This document shows, piece by piece, positions 14,101 through 25,738 of a DNA stretch of 64,000 nt. The notes under the pieces were generated by a model, which worked only from the letters and a program-made list of their open reading frames with translations, was not told the DNA's origin and ran no database searches. The position numbers and the translations under genes were made by a program. Origin of the DNA: Eleginops maclovinus (Eukaryota; Chordata; Actinopteri; Perciformes; Eleginopidae); contig NC_086362.1 in NCBI RefSeq assembly GCF_036324505.1, positions 12,211,043-12,275,042 on the forward strand, read 5' to 3'. The first letter of the stretch is position 1; each line of letters begins with the position of its first letter.

Positions 14101-15271
14101 CTTGGTCATGTTTGCTGTTACCTTCCCCTTTTCTAACCCAGAGATGTTCAATAATCTAACCCCCCCCCCCACCCCCCCTCCTCCTGCCATGTTTTCAAAT
14201 GTTTCCTTGACTGTTAACCTAACACATATGCTAGACCTGACAGTAAATGTAGTGTGTAACCTGATATTCTGCCATGTTCTGCTAACTCCCAATATGTGTA
14301 ACCCTTAACTCCAGCTGTGTAACTTTTATAAGTATGATGTTTATACATCCAATAATTATTTAATTTGGGTGTTCGTTTCACAGAGGGCTCAAATCAGATT
14401 AAGTAACTGAAGCTTGACACCAAATTCTGGCTCATTAAGACGATGTAACTGTTGCCTTGTGTTGGTGGCTGCTGTTTGGGGGGGGGGGGGGGGGGGGTGC
14501 CAGGGAAGGAGTGTGTAATCTCTCCCAGTGCACTGTAGTGTGTGCTGAGAGTTGGGTTAGGAATGAGGGGCAGCAGTTTCCTGCAGCAGCTCCTGAGGGC
14601 TTGCATACAGATTAAGCTAATTAGAAATGAGCCATAGATCCCCCCATGCCCAAAGGGGGAAATGGGATTGAGCCATTCTTCATGAGAATTCTGAAATAAG
14701 CAAGAATGAATTATTCAAATTTCTTAACGTCCTGATTATTTTTCACCTAAAAATAAAGAGGAGAGGAGGTAACGACTGGGTGGGGGGGGTTGTTAATCAC
14801 TATCCGAGAACAATCTTACACAGCTTTCTTTTTGTAATTTTTTTTTCATGCAAAAATCATGCGGCCAATTTGTTGATGTAAGTGACCTGAACCTCGTGGT
14901 TTGCTATCTTATTTAACCAATCAGCAGAAACACTGAGCGCTAGTGCAGTCAGCAGAGGTTAGCCTAGCGTTAGCCGTGCAGACTAGGCTGTGTAGAGTGA
15001 TGCTAGGTTGTTCAGTTAACATGTAGTGTGCTTTATCCTGTGTTAGTCATGTATCATGTAGGTCTGTGCAGCATAGTTGAGGACAGCTGCAGCGTTAGTG
15101 TCTTACAGCTAGCTTTATCCAGCTCAGAGTCAGTCAGCAACTTTTTAAATAGAACAGACTAAACTTATATAACTAACCTGATGTAAAGTGTTTCTGGTGT
15201 TCATCTGGAGGTGGGCTCTCTCTCCGGCGCTCTCTAACTCTCTGTTTGTCGTTGTCTCTTTCTTGTCCTAG
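8151..15271 (+). other. nrxn2: nrxn2 intron with G-tract cluster
   Basis: A 7.1-kb intron ending in acceptor 'tcttgtcctag'. Most of it is unremarkable AT-rich sequence. The last 1.5 kb carries several long homopolymeric G or C tracts (about 13929-13947, 14161-14176, 14478-14497 and 14780-14788). I see no extra neurexin exon. Confidence 0.8.
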
Positions 15272-16167
15272 GAGGTGAATTAGTGCTGCCCATAATAACC
15301 GTGGACTCCTTAGACCCCCCATCCATCGCCACACGCTACCCAGTAATCCCCCCGCCCCCCACCACCTACCGCCCTTTCCTCACCCTGCTCGAAACCACCA
15401 AAGAGTCCCTGCCACTGCCAAATGGCCGGCCCCCCTGCCCCCTGGACCAGGAGGACTGCGAGGAGACCATTGAGGTGTCGGCGTACGGCTCGGGGGAGAT
15501 GACCGAGTCGGATGACGAGGACTATTACAAAAATTCCCACCTGGTCACCGACAGGACTGTCCTCCCTCCTCCCCCAGCCGTGGAGGGCAGTGTCCAGAAC
15601 CCCCGGGACCGCCACTTTTCCCGTTCCCCAAACTCCCATCACCCACCTCTCTCCTCCACCCCCACAGCCAACCCCGATCAGCTCAGCCCGCACATCAAGC
15701 CGGCCGCCGGCGGCAGCAGCAGCAGCAACAACAACAAAATCCCCGCTGGGAAATTAAACACCCGGGACCAGGTGCTGCTGCCGCCGGCCCACCCCTCCTC
15801 AGACCCGGGACACCGCAGAGTCCCAGGAATAACCTACCCACCCAATTTCCCCCATGTTCCCACTCCAGACCCCACGTCTCCTGAGAGAGGGCTCCCAGGC
15901 GCCGTGGAGGTGCAGCAGTCCAGCAGCACCACAGGGATGGTGGTCGGTATCGTGGCGGCCGCCGCCCTCTGCATCCTCATCCTGCTCTACGCCATGTACA
16001 AGTACCGCAACCGCGACGAGGGATCCTACCAGGTAGACCAGAGCCGCAACTACATCAGTAACTCAGCCACGCAGAGCAACGGAGCACTGGTGAAGGAGAA
16101 ACAGCCCAGCACTGCCAAGACGGTCACCAAGAACAAGAAGAACAAAGACAAAGAGTACTACGTCTGA
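15272..16167 (+). CDS. nrxn2: Neurexin-2 terminal coding exon: SS5 stalk, TM helix, cytoplasmic tail
   Basis: This exon follows 'gtcctag' and completes the split Gly codon, giving [21 protein letters not shown] Pro-rich stalk of about 209 residues follows, with an acidic Cys pair (CPLDQEDC), [15 protein letters not shown] and a Ser/Asn tract ([10 protein letters not shown]). Next come [17 protein letters not shown] and one hydrophobic helix (about 15934-15999), then [12 protein letters not shown], the protein-4.1-binding-type region, and a Lys-rich tail ending [12 protein letters not shown] is the class II PDZ ligand for CASK/Mint-type partners. The stop codon TGA is at 16165-16167. [15 protein letters not shown] and the [12 protein letters not shown] tail favour neurexin-2. 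The exon is notably GC-rich compared with its flanks. ATG codons inside it are not starts, because the exon is spliced to upstream sequence. Confidence 0.96.
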
Positions 16168-18240
16168 GGGAGCCGCCGCGACACACAGAGACAGACAGCA
16201 GCTGCACCTAGAAAAGGAAGGAGAGCAGAGAGAGGAGGGAGAGAGAAGAGGCAAACAGAACAGAGGGTCATTTATTTCCTACTCAGTATTGTCAGGTGGC
16301 CATACATTACCTAATCAAGTGTACTCAGAGGGAGACAGCCAGGTGACATCAGATTTCTCTCAGATTGATTTGACTTCTTATTAAATGTTAACCACGGGCT
16401 GGATTTAAGGAAAGGCTCATATCTCCACACATACTGTGCCAACAACCATGTACCAAATGCTGATAAAACAGTGATTTATGTCTCAGCACATGACAGGTTA
16501 ATTAATATCTAGAGTACTGTAGAAAGCACCACCATCAGTATTTGTGTCATGGTCTGTCCTTCATTCTGAGGGGGGCTCGTGTTCCCCTCAGACAGTATCA
16601 ACATATTATTTTCCACCTGTTGGAATGAGTAACTCGACATGGCTCTGTAAAATCAATATACTGCCAGCTTACAGGAACATTGTGTCAAACCCAGCTCCCC
16701 CTCTCTGGAAGTGTTCCAGGTGTCTGATCTCTTACCTCCCTCTCTCTCTCTTCCTCTCGTCGGATCGTGCGCTCTGTTTCTCTCCTCGTCCGGTGCTCAG
16801 CGGCTGATGCAACGTAAACTCTGCCGTGTTTCAAGCATGTAGTATTCATTTACGAAAAAGAGATAAAAACTGTTTTTCTTTCTGTGGAGTTTAAAAAAAC
16901 AAAAAATACGATGATGATCATAACAACGTTAAACGTAGCAATTATGTGAGATACCACCGCTCCAACATACCGGATGCTAACTTGTACGTTTAGCCGCCAA
17001 AAACTTGTTGAGGCCAAACCCCCTTGGTCGTCCTTTGTTCCAGCAGATCTGTGTCATGTGTTTCTGGGGCTCCGAGGCACCTCCTAGTGGGCCACAAGAG
17101 AAACTGTGTCACGTCCTTACAGTTAATACTAACCGAAAACAGAAAAAACCTCCAGCAACCAACAGGAACTGTTCTATATAACTATAAATATATGTATAGA
17201 CGTTGCAGAAACTATGGACCTAAAGCTTGAGTGAGTGGAAAGGAGAGTATGCTGTTAATGCGCAGCAAGACAGACTTTAGGATTTGTGACGTCAGAACAG
17301 TAACACAGCCCCCCAACCCTCATCAACAGTACGGCTGATGCAGCCATGCTGCAAGACTCCGTCACTTTGGTTTGCGCTTTCTTTTTTATTTGATTCTTTT
17401 CTCTGGTGAAATGAGAGACATTTTAGGGAAATTCAGAATAAATTATTGCTGGAGTTCTGCTGAGGAGAGACATACCTTGCAGCTGAAGAAGCGACTGTGT
17501 CTTCCCCCCCACCCCTCTAGCCTGACTGGACTGATGGCAGCCAATGGGCAAAGCAAACTCTGTGGGAAGAGCACACAAACCAAATGTGAACAGCAGATCC
17601 CTGGAAGATGTACAACAGGACTCTAGTATTCCAATTTTCTCAACTCTATTAAAAAAGAAAACTGTACCATGAAAAGAAAAGAAAAACCCTGAAAAAAGTT
17701 TGTGAAATGTCTAAATATTTGACTCTCATCCCATTACTAAGAGAAGTGTGTTTTCCCTACTTTCATTCCTGTTTGGAGAAAAAAAATGACATGATTCTGG
17801 GAAACTGAAATTTCTATGTATTTTCTTTTGGTAATTGAGCAAATGTGATTTGGATTATGAAACCATGAATTCTCCTTTTATTCCATCCGTCATCCTCAAT
17901 CTATTTTTTCATCCTGCATCTATTCCTTTTTCTCTGTATGGCACATCATATGTCCCCATACCGTGTGGAACAAGCAGGCTCTATCCATCCCTCATGTGTT
18001 TTTTTTTAATTTATTTTATATCTAATTCTGTCTTCACGGCCAGAGATGTGATGGTAGCCATTTCATTTGACAGGCTCCATCAACTCACTCTCCTGCCCTT
18101 TTGTCTGATTTCTCCATTCCAAGCATACTCCTCCCAGTATCTTCCTGTTCTTTCTAAATGTTATTGTAAAGTGTTCCAGTGAGATGACTCTAAATATGTG
18201 TACATTAACAGAGGGAATACACTTGGTTATATACTTCTTA
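16168..18240 (+). other. nrxn2: nrxn2 3' UTR (end uncertain)
   Basis: Sequence directly downstream of the neurexin stop codon. It begins with a purine-rich stretch (acacagagacagacagc and gagag runs). A consensus AATAAA lies at 17437-17442, and an ATTAAA-like site lies near 17647. The T-rich sequence to about 18.2 kb could still be UTR. The true cleavage site cannot be fixed from sequence alone, so the right boundary is an estimate. Confidence 0.5.
17437..17442 (+). promoter_or_regulatory. Candidate polyadenylation signal (AATAAA) for nrxn2
   Basis: A canonical AATAAA hexamer on the + strand, 1.27 kb past the neurexin stop. Downstream sequence is only moderately GT/T-rich, so this is one candidate among several. 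Confidence 0.35.
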
Positions 18241-19152
18241 CCCCCTGTGTCGCGTGGTCTCTTTATCGTGTGAGTGGACTGTTAAAAGAGCTAACTCAAC
18301 CCCCCCGAAGCTAAATTCTAAAGTTGTGTTAAAGGTTTGGGTATTTTCTTTTTGAGACAGAATATTTTACATTTTAATTAGATAACTCAATGATCGGATT
18401 CCTAACCATATGTGCTTTTAATTTGAGGACCTTTAAGATAATGGTTGATTCAACTTTTATAACTTGGTCATTTAATTTAAGTCTTAATTGACCTTATGTT
18501 ACACTTATTCTGCAGTTTATGGCTAACTTATACAAAGTGGAGTCTGATCCGCCTCTGGAGGGGCCTGGGACTTGTTGTATTGCTGACGTCTGAATTGAAG
18601 CAAAGGAAACAGTGAGGTGTCTGCTAAACTCAGGCATGCAGGTACCAGCCTTCCTGTACTTTATTTAAGCTACAGTGGCAGAAGGCCCACTTAGCTGCTG
18701 AGGTGTTGCTTTTCTTCAACACTCCTGACTTCATCTCCGTCAACCATATTTTTTACAGGTGTTGCTTGGCCGCGATCACACAGAAATATATATAAACACA
18801 TCTTATTTAGATCCTCCTAACGAAGGCATTTCAACACCTGAAACTTTTTTCTCCTTAAGCTACTTTTAGCTAAACAGAGTATCGTATTAAATATGTGACA
18901 TGTGGAAATGCATTTAAAACAGCTTAAGCATGCTGTCACAAACATTAGGAGAATCATTGTACTCCAGTACAGTCCTCAAAAGCTGCTCAACAGAAACAAG
19001 ACGCAGCTGCAGAGACCCGACTCCTGGTGATTCACAGGTAAGTGCTCCGATGTTTCAGCGGTGAGCGGGCCTGAAATGCACCTACTGTCAGGCTTTACTG
19101 TCAGGGCCTGATCATTAATTATATCTCACATGAATTAAATCATGTATTGATA

Positions 19153-19445
19153 TAGGGCTGCACGATTATGGCCAAAATGATAATCACGATTATTTTAATC
19201 AATATTGAGATCACGATTATTTGTTAAATTTTAACCAAAACATGTTTTATTGACACATAGGCTCATTATTACTGCTTTCACATCCAGGTGCTACATTCCT
19301 GCTAATGTACACATTTGTGCATCAAAATAAAATAGGTCTATATCTCGTCCACACTACTGTTAAAATATCGCTCGATCACGCGATTTTGATCGTCGGAAGC
19401 CAAAATCGTGATCGTGATTAAAATTCGATTAATTGTGCAGCCCTA
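19153..19445. mobile_element. hAT-type MITE with 8-bp target-site duplication
   Basis: A 293-bp non-autonomous element. Its left end reads TAGGGCTGCACGATTA and its right end reads AATTGTGCAGCCCTA, an inverted repeat. The interior is rich in 'atcacgattat' motifs and partly self-complementary. It is flanked by a perfect 8-bp direct repeat, tattgata, at 19145-19152 and 19446-19453, the target duplication length of hAT transposons. There is no coding capacity. This 'agggctgcacgatta' family is widespread in teleosts. Confidence 0.9.
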
Positions 19446-20751
19446 TATTGATAGGCTTCTTTCTAAAATGTGTAATTTACTTGGAGGCAATACAAGTATG
19501 TTCTCTACTGACAGCCTGGATCTCTGCAGTTGAGGAAAAATAAAGACCACATTTCACACACTTCAGATATATCATTGTTTGGGGTTAGGATGTGAGAAGT
19601 GGGGGTGATGTGCATGAAGAGCTGGACAGGTTTATTTTGATTGACACAGGCCAATTTGACCTACTTAAGTATCCTGAGAAATGACTTACCACACACATTA
19701 GATGTTTCCTTCTCGGTGAATCTGGGTAGCCAGAGGCTGCTGAGGGAGAAGTACATGGTCCAGGGCCCTGTAAAAAGAGAGTACAGGGTTAGCCATCTTG
19801 GTTTGGGTCCAACTCAAACATCCTGGTATCAAAAAGCTTGCTCATTTTAAACCTGGCTCTATATGATGCTCAGCTATCCTGCCTTCAAATGCTCTGAGTT
19901 ACATGGTCATTTTGATTGGCTTCCCAGACAGAGTTGTCTTTGATCTGTTATTGACAGAACAAGAAGATCCAACGTCTAATTCTAACAGCTCTGTGAGGGT
20001 TAAGGTAAATGTTAACGTGACATCAATGACAACGCTCATATGCCCATATTTAGAAGGTAAAATGTAAGAATTGAAGTATAGTATAGCATTGTCATAAACC
20101 AGAGGATAATCACAATATGGGGGTGAAAGAGGAAAGATTTAAGGGATCCTCCCCTGGACCCTACAGTACGAGTATATATTTTCGTGCTTGGAATCTAATA
20201 GAAACATTTCACCAAACCTGTTCCACACCATACATTTCAAACATGTGGAAAGTAACAAACATATAAGAGAAATATTGCAAATATATAAATACACAAGCAT
20301 GAAGCATTTTTATTCATATTGGAAAAAGATCATGTAGCAAAATCATAAGTAGAAGAAAGTGCCAAAGTAAATGATGACCCCCACGGGTTACATTCCACAC
20401 CTCTATGTGTTGAGGCCAAGCAGAGGTACAGATACATGCTACACGTTGCCCAAAACTGCTGAGTCAACAACAGGCAATATCACAACCGATACCAATATTT
20501 TAAAGCTTATTAAGCTGTAGTTTCGATAACCCGATATGCCAAAGCATTTTAAATAAAGAGTTTACCACAATACAACAAGCCATGACATTTCTGGCATGAC
20601 TTCTGATAACGTGTTGCTATACTATCACGTTTCTTTATATATCTGCAATGTACTATACTATGGCTCAACGTATTTTATTTTTAACATACAATAATACAAG
20701 ATTTGTTTAGATATTTTGAACAGTGTAGTAAAGTATACTGTAGGCTACTTT

Positions 20752-20977
<226 letters not shown>

Positions 20978-21112
20978 TGTGACGGCACTATGAATGTTTA
21001 GTTTGGACTTTTTAGACAACCTGTACTATGATCCTTTTTACAACAAGTGATGTTATTACATTTTTGATACCATACTATGTGGTTTTTGCCTGTTTCTACA
21101 ACAGTATGCTAT

Positions 21113-21262
21113 ACTGTTTTTAAATATTTTAAACATACTACACTGTTTTTAAATATTTTAAACATACTACACTGTTTTTAAATATTTTAAACATACTACA
21201 CTGTTTTTAAATATTTGAAACATACTACACTGTTTTTTTCTAATATTTTTGACATACTATGG
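21113..21262. repeat. 29-bp minisatellite, about five units
   Basis: Copies of a unit beginning actgtttttaaatatttt and ending catactac start at 21113, 21142, 21171, 21200 and 21229. The first three are identical; the fourth has one substitution and the fifth is diverged. Looser relatives of the 'catacta' motif occur on both sides (about 21070-21110 and 21250-21540), so the array probably grew from an older degenerate repeat. Confidence 0.93.
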
Positions 21263-23218
21263 CTTATATTCTGAGTTTGTCTCCATACGATGCTATGATC
21301 TTTTTATTTAAACTAAACAATTATTTTTTTAATTTCAATGTTTTTTTGGAATTTTTTTCCATAGCATCTTTTGTTATTTTTCTGACATTTTTGTTATCTT
21401 TTTCCTGACTGTTTCAAGACATTATACCATGGTGTTTCTTCTGAAATGTTCCACATACTGTTTGGATTTATCTGATATTTTTGAGTACTTCACTACGTTA
21501 TCCTACGTTTTCAACATACAATACTATGTCATTTCCTTTTATATCAAGAATATAATATGTTGTCACGTCTTAAACGAACTTGACGTTTTTTCACAAATGT
21601 TCCACACACAATAGAACTAAACAATATGCCTTGAAAAATTCTTTAGAGGATTTACTATTTCGATTTTGCTGATATGTGTTTCTAGTAACAGCTCCATCAC
21701 TTTGAGAAGTTAGATTTTGAATATCTTGACCACCCTTAGGTAGATTATCTTGACATTTGTTACACACACTCATGGTGTTCAAAAAATGGCACTTGCACTC
21801 TTCTAAATAGCAGGAGTTATGTGCAGAGTCTCACTGAGAATTCACTGAAGCCCAAAAAATATTCATATGGAGGCAAAGCTGATCGATGGGCTGGGCTGAT
21901 TTGTTGGCCTCAACTATATTTTGGGGATCATTTCTACTGACATGTACTATTTCTCTTCAGTGCCTCTGAATTTTCTCACAGTCCAATATCCTGCAAAACA
22001 CATATCTAGGTCACAGTTGTTACAGAAACATTATGTAGGGGATTATGAAAAATGTTATCTCAAATGTACTCCCCAAAATGAAATACATCATTTGTCAGCC
22101 AGAAAGTTCAACAGCCAGCAGGATGCAGAAGTCAATAGATTTATATCTCAGGAAGATGTAAAGCCTCCTTCAGTTGAGAAGTACACAGCATTAAGAGGGA
22201 AGCTGCTCAGGGCTGATTTGTGCTGTGCTGGCACATGATTGATTATTATTTTGAAGGTTCACTAAATATGGATAACATCTTAAAGTTAAACAAGTAGTGA
22301 AATAGTTTTTTATCATTTGTCATTGTGATCAATGTGAGACATTTTTGGTTTTGATGCCTCGTTTTCCCAAAGATAGAGCGGTTCCTCTATGATCCCAGTT
22401 TAAAAGCAGCGTCTCATAGGTTATGTTTGGTATCCCTCCAGAGGGATTGACTCATCTCACACAGAGACTACATCAAGTCTAAAGCTCTGTTTGTATATCT
22501 GAAACAGATGTTAGAAAAGGTGAGGGAGGAAAGATGAACAAGACTGCATTTAGTTTGGAGTTTCCTCCGTATTTCATCATCCAATCTTCTCTCCAACTGT
22601 GAGATGTACCCCATGGCCGCTTTTCCCGTTTAGTGACCAATCTGTCAACTGTGATGCCTAGTCGCACTACGATAAGACTTCTCAAACATTCCCACACTCC
22701 TCCTACAGAGAGCTTTTTCTTCTGGCCTGCTTTGCAATTCATCAAATTAAAAGAAGCCAAAAACAAAGCAGTGGCACAATTTCCCCACTGGCAGAAAGCT
22801 TGACTGTAAACATGCCGAAGCAGTTGGCTTCTCAGAAATAATATAACATCACTGGTTCGACAGACAATCAGCAATGACAGCATCTCAGGAGGCGCCCCCC
22901 CCCCCGCCTCGCAAATAATCAGCATTGAAGTGTCATTGTGTCTGAGTGTGTATCTGTGCACAGAGAGAGCTTCAGACGGTTTGCATGCGAGTAAAAGCTC
23001 AAATGGGCTGTGAGATCTTTGGGTGTTTGTGTTTTTAGTGTTCAAACGTGTGTGATCATGCACCCTAAGGCGTTGTTTCTCATAGTGGGGGGGGGGCTCC
23101 CGAAGGAAAAAGTGTTCCCTACAGACAAGCAGGCAATCCTCACACTCTGTCATCTAGCAGAGTACACATGCATGTGTCCACACAGGGGACATCCTCCTGC
23201 AAGACAGAGAATAAACAC

Positions 23219-23450
23219 TTAAAAAGGTCCCCTATTTCTTTAACAATATTCCAGGCCTCAGATCTATCCAGAACATGTCTCTGATTGGCTGTAACACCAA
23301 ACAGGTCATTGGAGCATGCCATAAACCCCTCGGTTTCAGCCCTGTTCTGTAATGGTTGCATAACCCCAAAAAACATTGTGACATCACAAAGTGGCAAAAA
23401 TCTGATCAGCTCATTTTCAGATGGATTTTTATAAAGATGGATATGGAAAA
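23219..23450. mobile_element. TTAA-flanked MITE-like repeat, copy 1 (truncated)
   Basis: It starts at TTAA followed by aaaggtcccctattt and shares the phrases 'caccaaacaggtc', 'ttggagcatgcc' and 'tttcagccctgttc' with the larger copy at 23617-24354. The right terminus is not clear, so it is probably truncated or internally deleted. It is non-coding. Confidence 0.6.
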
Positions 23451-23616
23451 AAAACTGTTAAATAAAAAGGTATTCTGTGGGATTTCTCTGTCCGCTATCT
23501 TCAGTAACTACTGATGAATGAGCAGCACTGGATTAAGTGGTGTCAACACACAGGGCAGCTGCTGGCCAACATAGAGTAAAGCTGGGTTAAGTACACACTC
23601 TGCAAGTGTTTTGTTT

Positions 23617-24354
23617 TTAAAGGTCCCCTACTATGCTATATTTGAACAATATATTGTAGGGCCATATCTATACAAAACACGTCTGAGAAGTGTTTTGCTC
23701 AAAATACCAAACAGATCCCCCATTGTAGCATGCCTCATCCCCCTCTATTTCAGCCCTGTTCCTGAAGTGCTGATTCTGTGACTGTAGCTTTAAATGAACT
23801 TGCTGCTGCTGGCCACGCCCCTTTGGAGCTGCTGCTGGCCACGCCCCTTTGGAGCTGCTCTCTCCTCTGAAGAGAGAAGTTTCTAAGGGAGAAACTCAGC
23901 TAAACGCTGCCGTGATTAAACGCCATATAATGTTCCAAGCCACATCCAGCATTATTTCTGAAACTCTTCTCAGTGTTTACCACTAGAACAGAGACAGTAT
24001 CATATAAACAACAACTCTAAGTCCCTCCTGCAGACATTCTGCACAGATACACACAGACACACAGAGCTGCTGCGGAGGGGATTCAGCTTGCGACTGTATA
24101 TGGGGGACGATAGGTTGGGACGTGTCACGTGGACGGGACGTTGCCAGGAGTTCAGTGTAAAGCCAGCCCACATTTTGGTTATGACATCATAACCGGAGCA
24201 AATCTGGATCAGCTCGTTTGTACCCCCATTTTTAGAGATGTGGGTGAGGAGGAAAAGAGAGAGGGTTGTATTTTCTGACACTTTGTGAGTCTCCTTACAC
24301 ATTTTATGTATAAAAGACATCAAAAAGTGCATTTTGCAAAATAGAGGACCTTAA
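23617..24354. mobile_element. TTAA-flanked MITE (piggyBac-like), copy 2
   Basis: The left end is TTAA then AGGTCCCCTACTATGC; the right end is CAAAATAGAGGACC then TTAA, an imperfect inverted repeat with a TTAA on each side (23617-23620 and 24351-24354). TTAA target duplication is the hallmark of piggyBac-type transposition. The interior has a perfect 26-bp tandem duplication (about 23802-23853, 'ggccacgcccctttgga') and no transposase. Related copies lie at 23219, about 27.5 kb and about 52.1 kb. Confidence 0.7.
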
Positions 24355-24979
24355 AAGTAAGAACATGCATTCTGCCCATCTTAGCTCTCAAAGTAAAACG
24401 CTGGATGTTAACTGGTTACAATAAAACTGGCTAATAATGCTCTGCCATATTCAGAGGAACTGTTGGATGTCTTGGAATACATTTATCGATTAACACATGC
24501 AGGGTTTGACACCAATGGCTGACAGTTTGCCATTGGCAACCATTCTGAGAAATTGGCAGTCAATTCTTGGCACAAAATATAGGGACATATATTGCTAAAG
24601 GATCATCCCAAAATAAAATGCTGCACCCGTTGCATTAGTGATGTGTAAGTGGGATACAGACAATGCTGCACCAGTTTATGTATTCATATTACGTAACAGT
24701 GGGATGGAAAGTAACAGTTTAAAGGTTAAATAAAGTAAACTGCATGCTGGCTTATCAGTGTGTCTGGATATAATAACATTCACAGTCCGTCAGTAACGAG
24801 CGCACAAGCCAAATGTCGAGTGTTTTTCTCTGCTTTATTTACTTATCTCAGGATGTTGCTTCTGGATTCCCCAAACATCTGCTGAATTTGCATAATGTGT
24901 ATCCACTGCGTATTACATAATTACCCAGTCAGATCGGGGTGTGTGCTGTGAGTAAATGTGTACATGCTCGCCCTGCTGG

Positions 24980-24981
<2 letters not shown>

Positions 24982-25058
<77 letters not shown>
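24982..25058. repeat. (TG)n microsatellite
   Basis: An uninterrupted 77-bp TG array. Cysteine/valine or histidine/threonine open frames here are repeat artefacts. Confidence 0.98.
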
Positions 25059-25059
<1 letters not shown>

Positions 25060-25715
25060 GCCTCTGCTGGAATTCGTACACTCAGCTACGATCAGCAGCT
25101 CTCCAGGAGACAGCTTCTGATAAGCGCTGCTCGCCAAGGCGCTCAGTAGGTTGGAAGGGGGGGGTTTGTATGATGACACCCGCACTAATCTGGGATCTGT
25201 TCTAGCACCGGGAGGTCCCTCTGTGGGGCAAAACTCTCCTACTGCACTCCATTTTCTTTTTCACTGCGCTTCACTGTCATCCTCTCATGCTCCCTCCTTC
25301 CTTCCTTCACAAAATGCGTCACAGAGTTTAGACTAATTGACAGCACCTTTTGGGCATGACACAAATAGAGTGTACATTTACAAGTCAAATATGTAACAAA
25401 GGAGCGCTGCGTAAAAGAGTGGGAGCCAGGCGGAGCTGTGGAGGCACCGGGGAGGAGGGGGAGTCAAATAATAAGAGATGGTAAACGGGGTAAAAGGGGG
25501 CTGAGAAGGAGCTGGAGAAAAGTGAGAACGTGTGTGTGTGTGTGTATGTGTAAGAGTACTGAAGTTTGGACTTTGAAGGGTGTTTCTGTACGTGGGTGTA
25601 TTTGTGTCAGTGTGAACACGTACCCGTCCATGCGTGCAAGTATATGTGTGTTTTATACAGTAGGCAGAATGGGTGTGCCCATGCATGTGTGTATAATATA
25701 TAAAGACGTGTGTGT

Positions 25716-25738
25716 GAGAGAGAGAGAGAGAGAGAGAG
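25716..25738. repeat. (GA)n microsatellite
   Basis: A short uninterrupted GA tract within a GT- and GA-rich stretch (25529-25750). It produces spurious Ser/Leu-repeat open frames. Confidence 0.9.

Noticed and set aside
22479..23153. 224-residue open frame on the - strand
   Set aside because: No recognisable domain, no splice or start context, and it spans a poly-C run and the edge of repeat-rich sequence. It is most likely a chance open frame.
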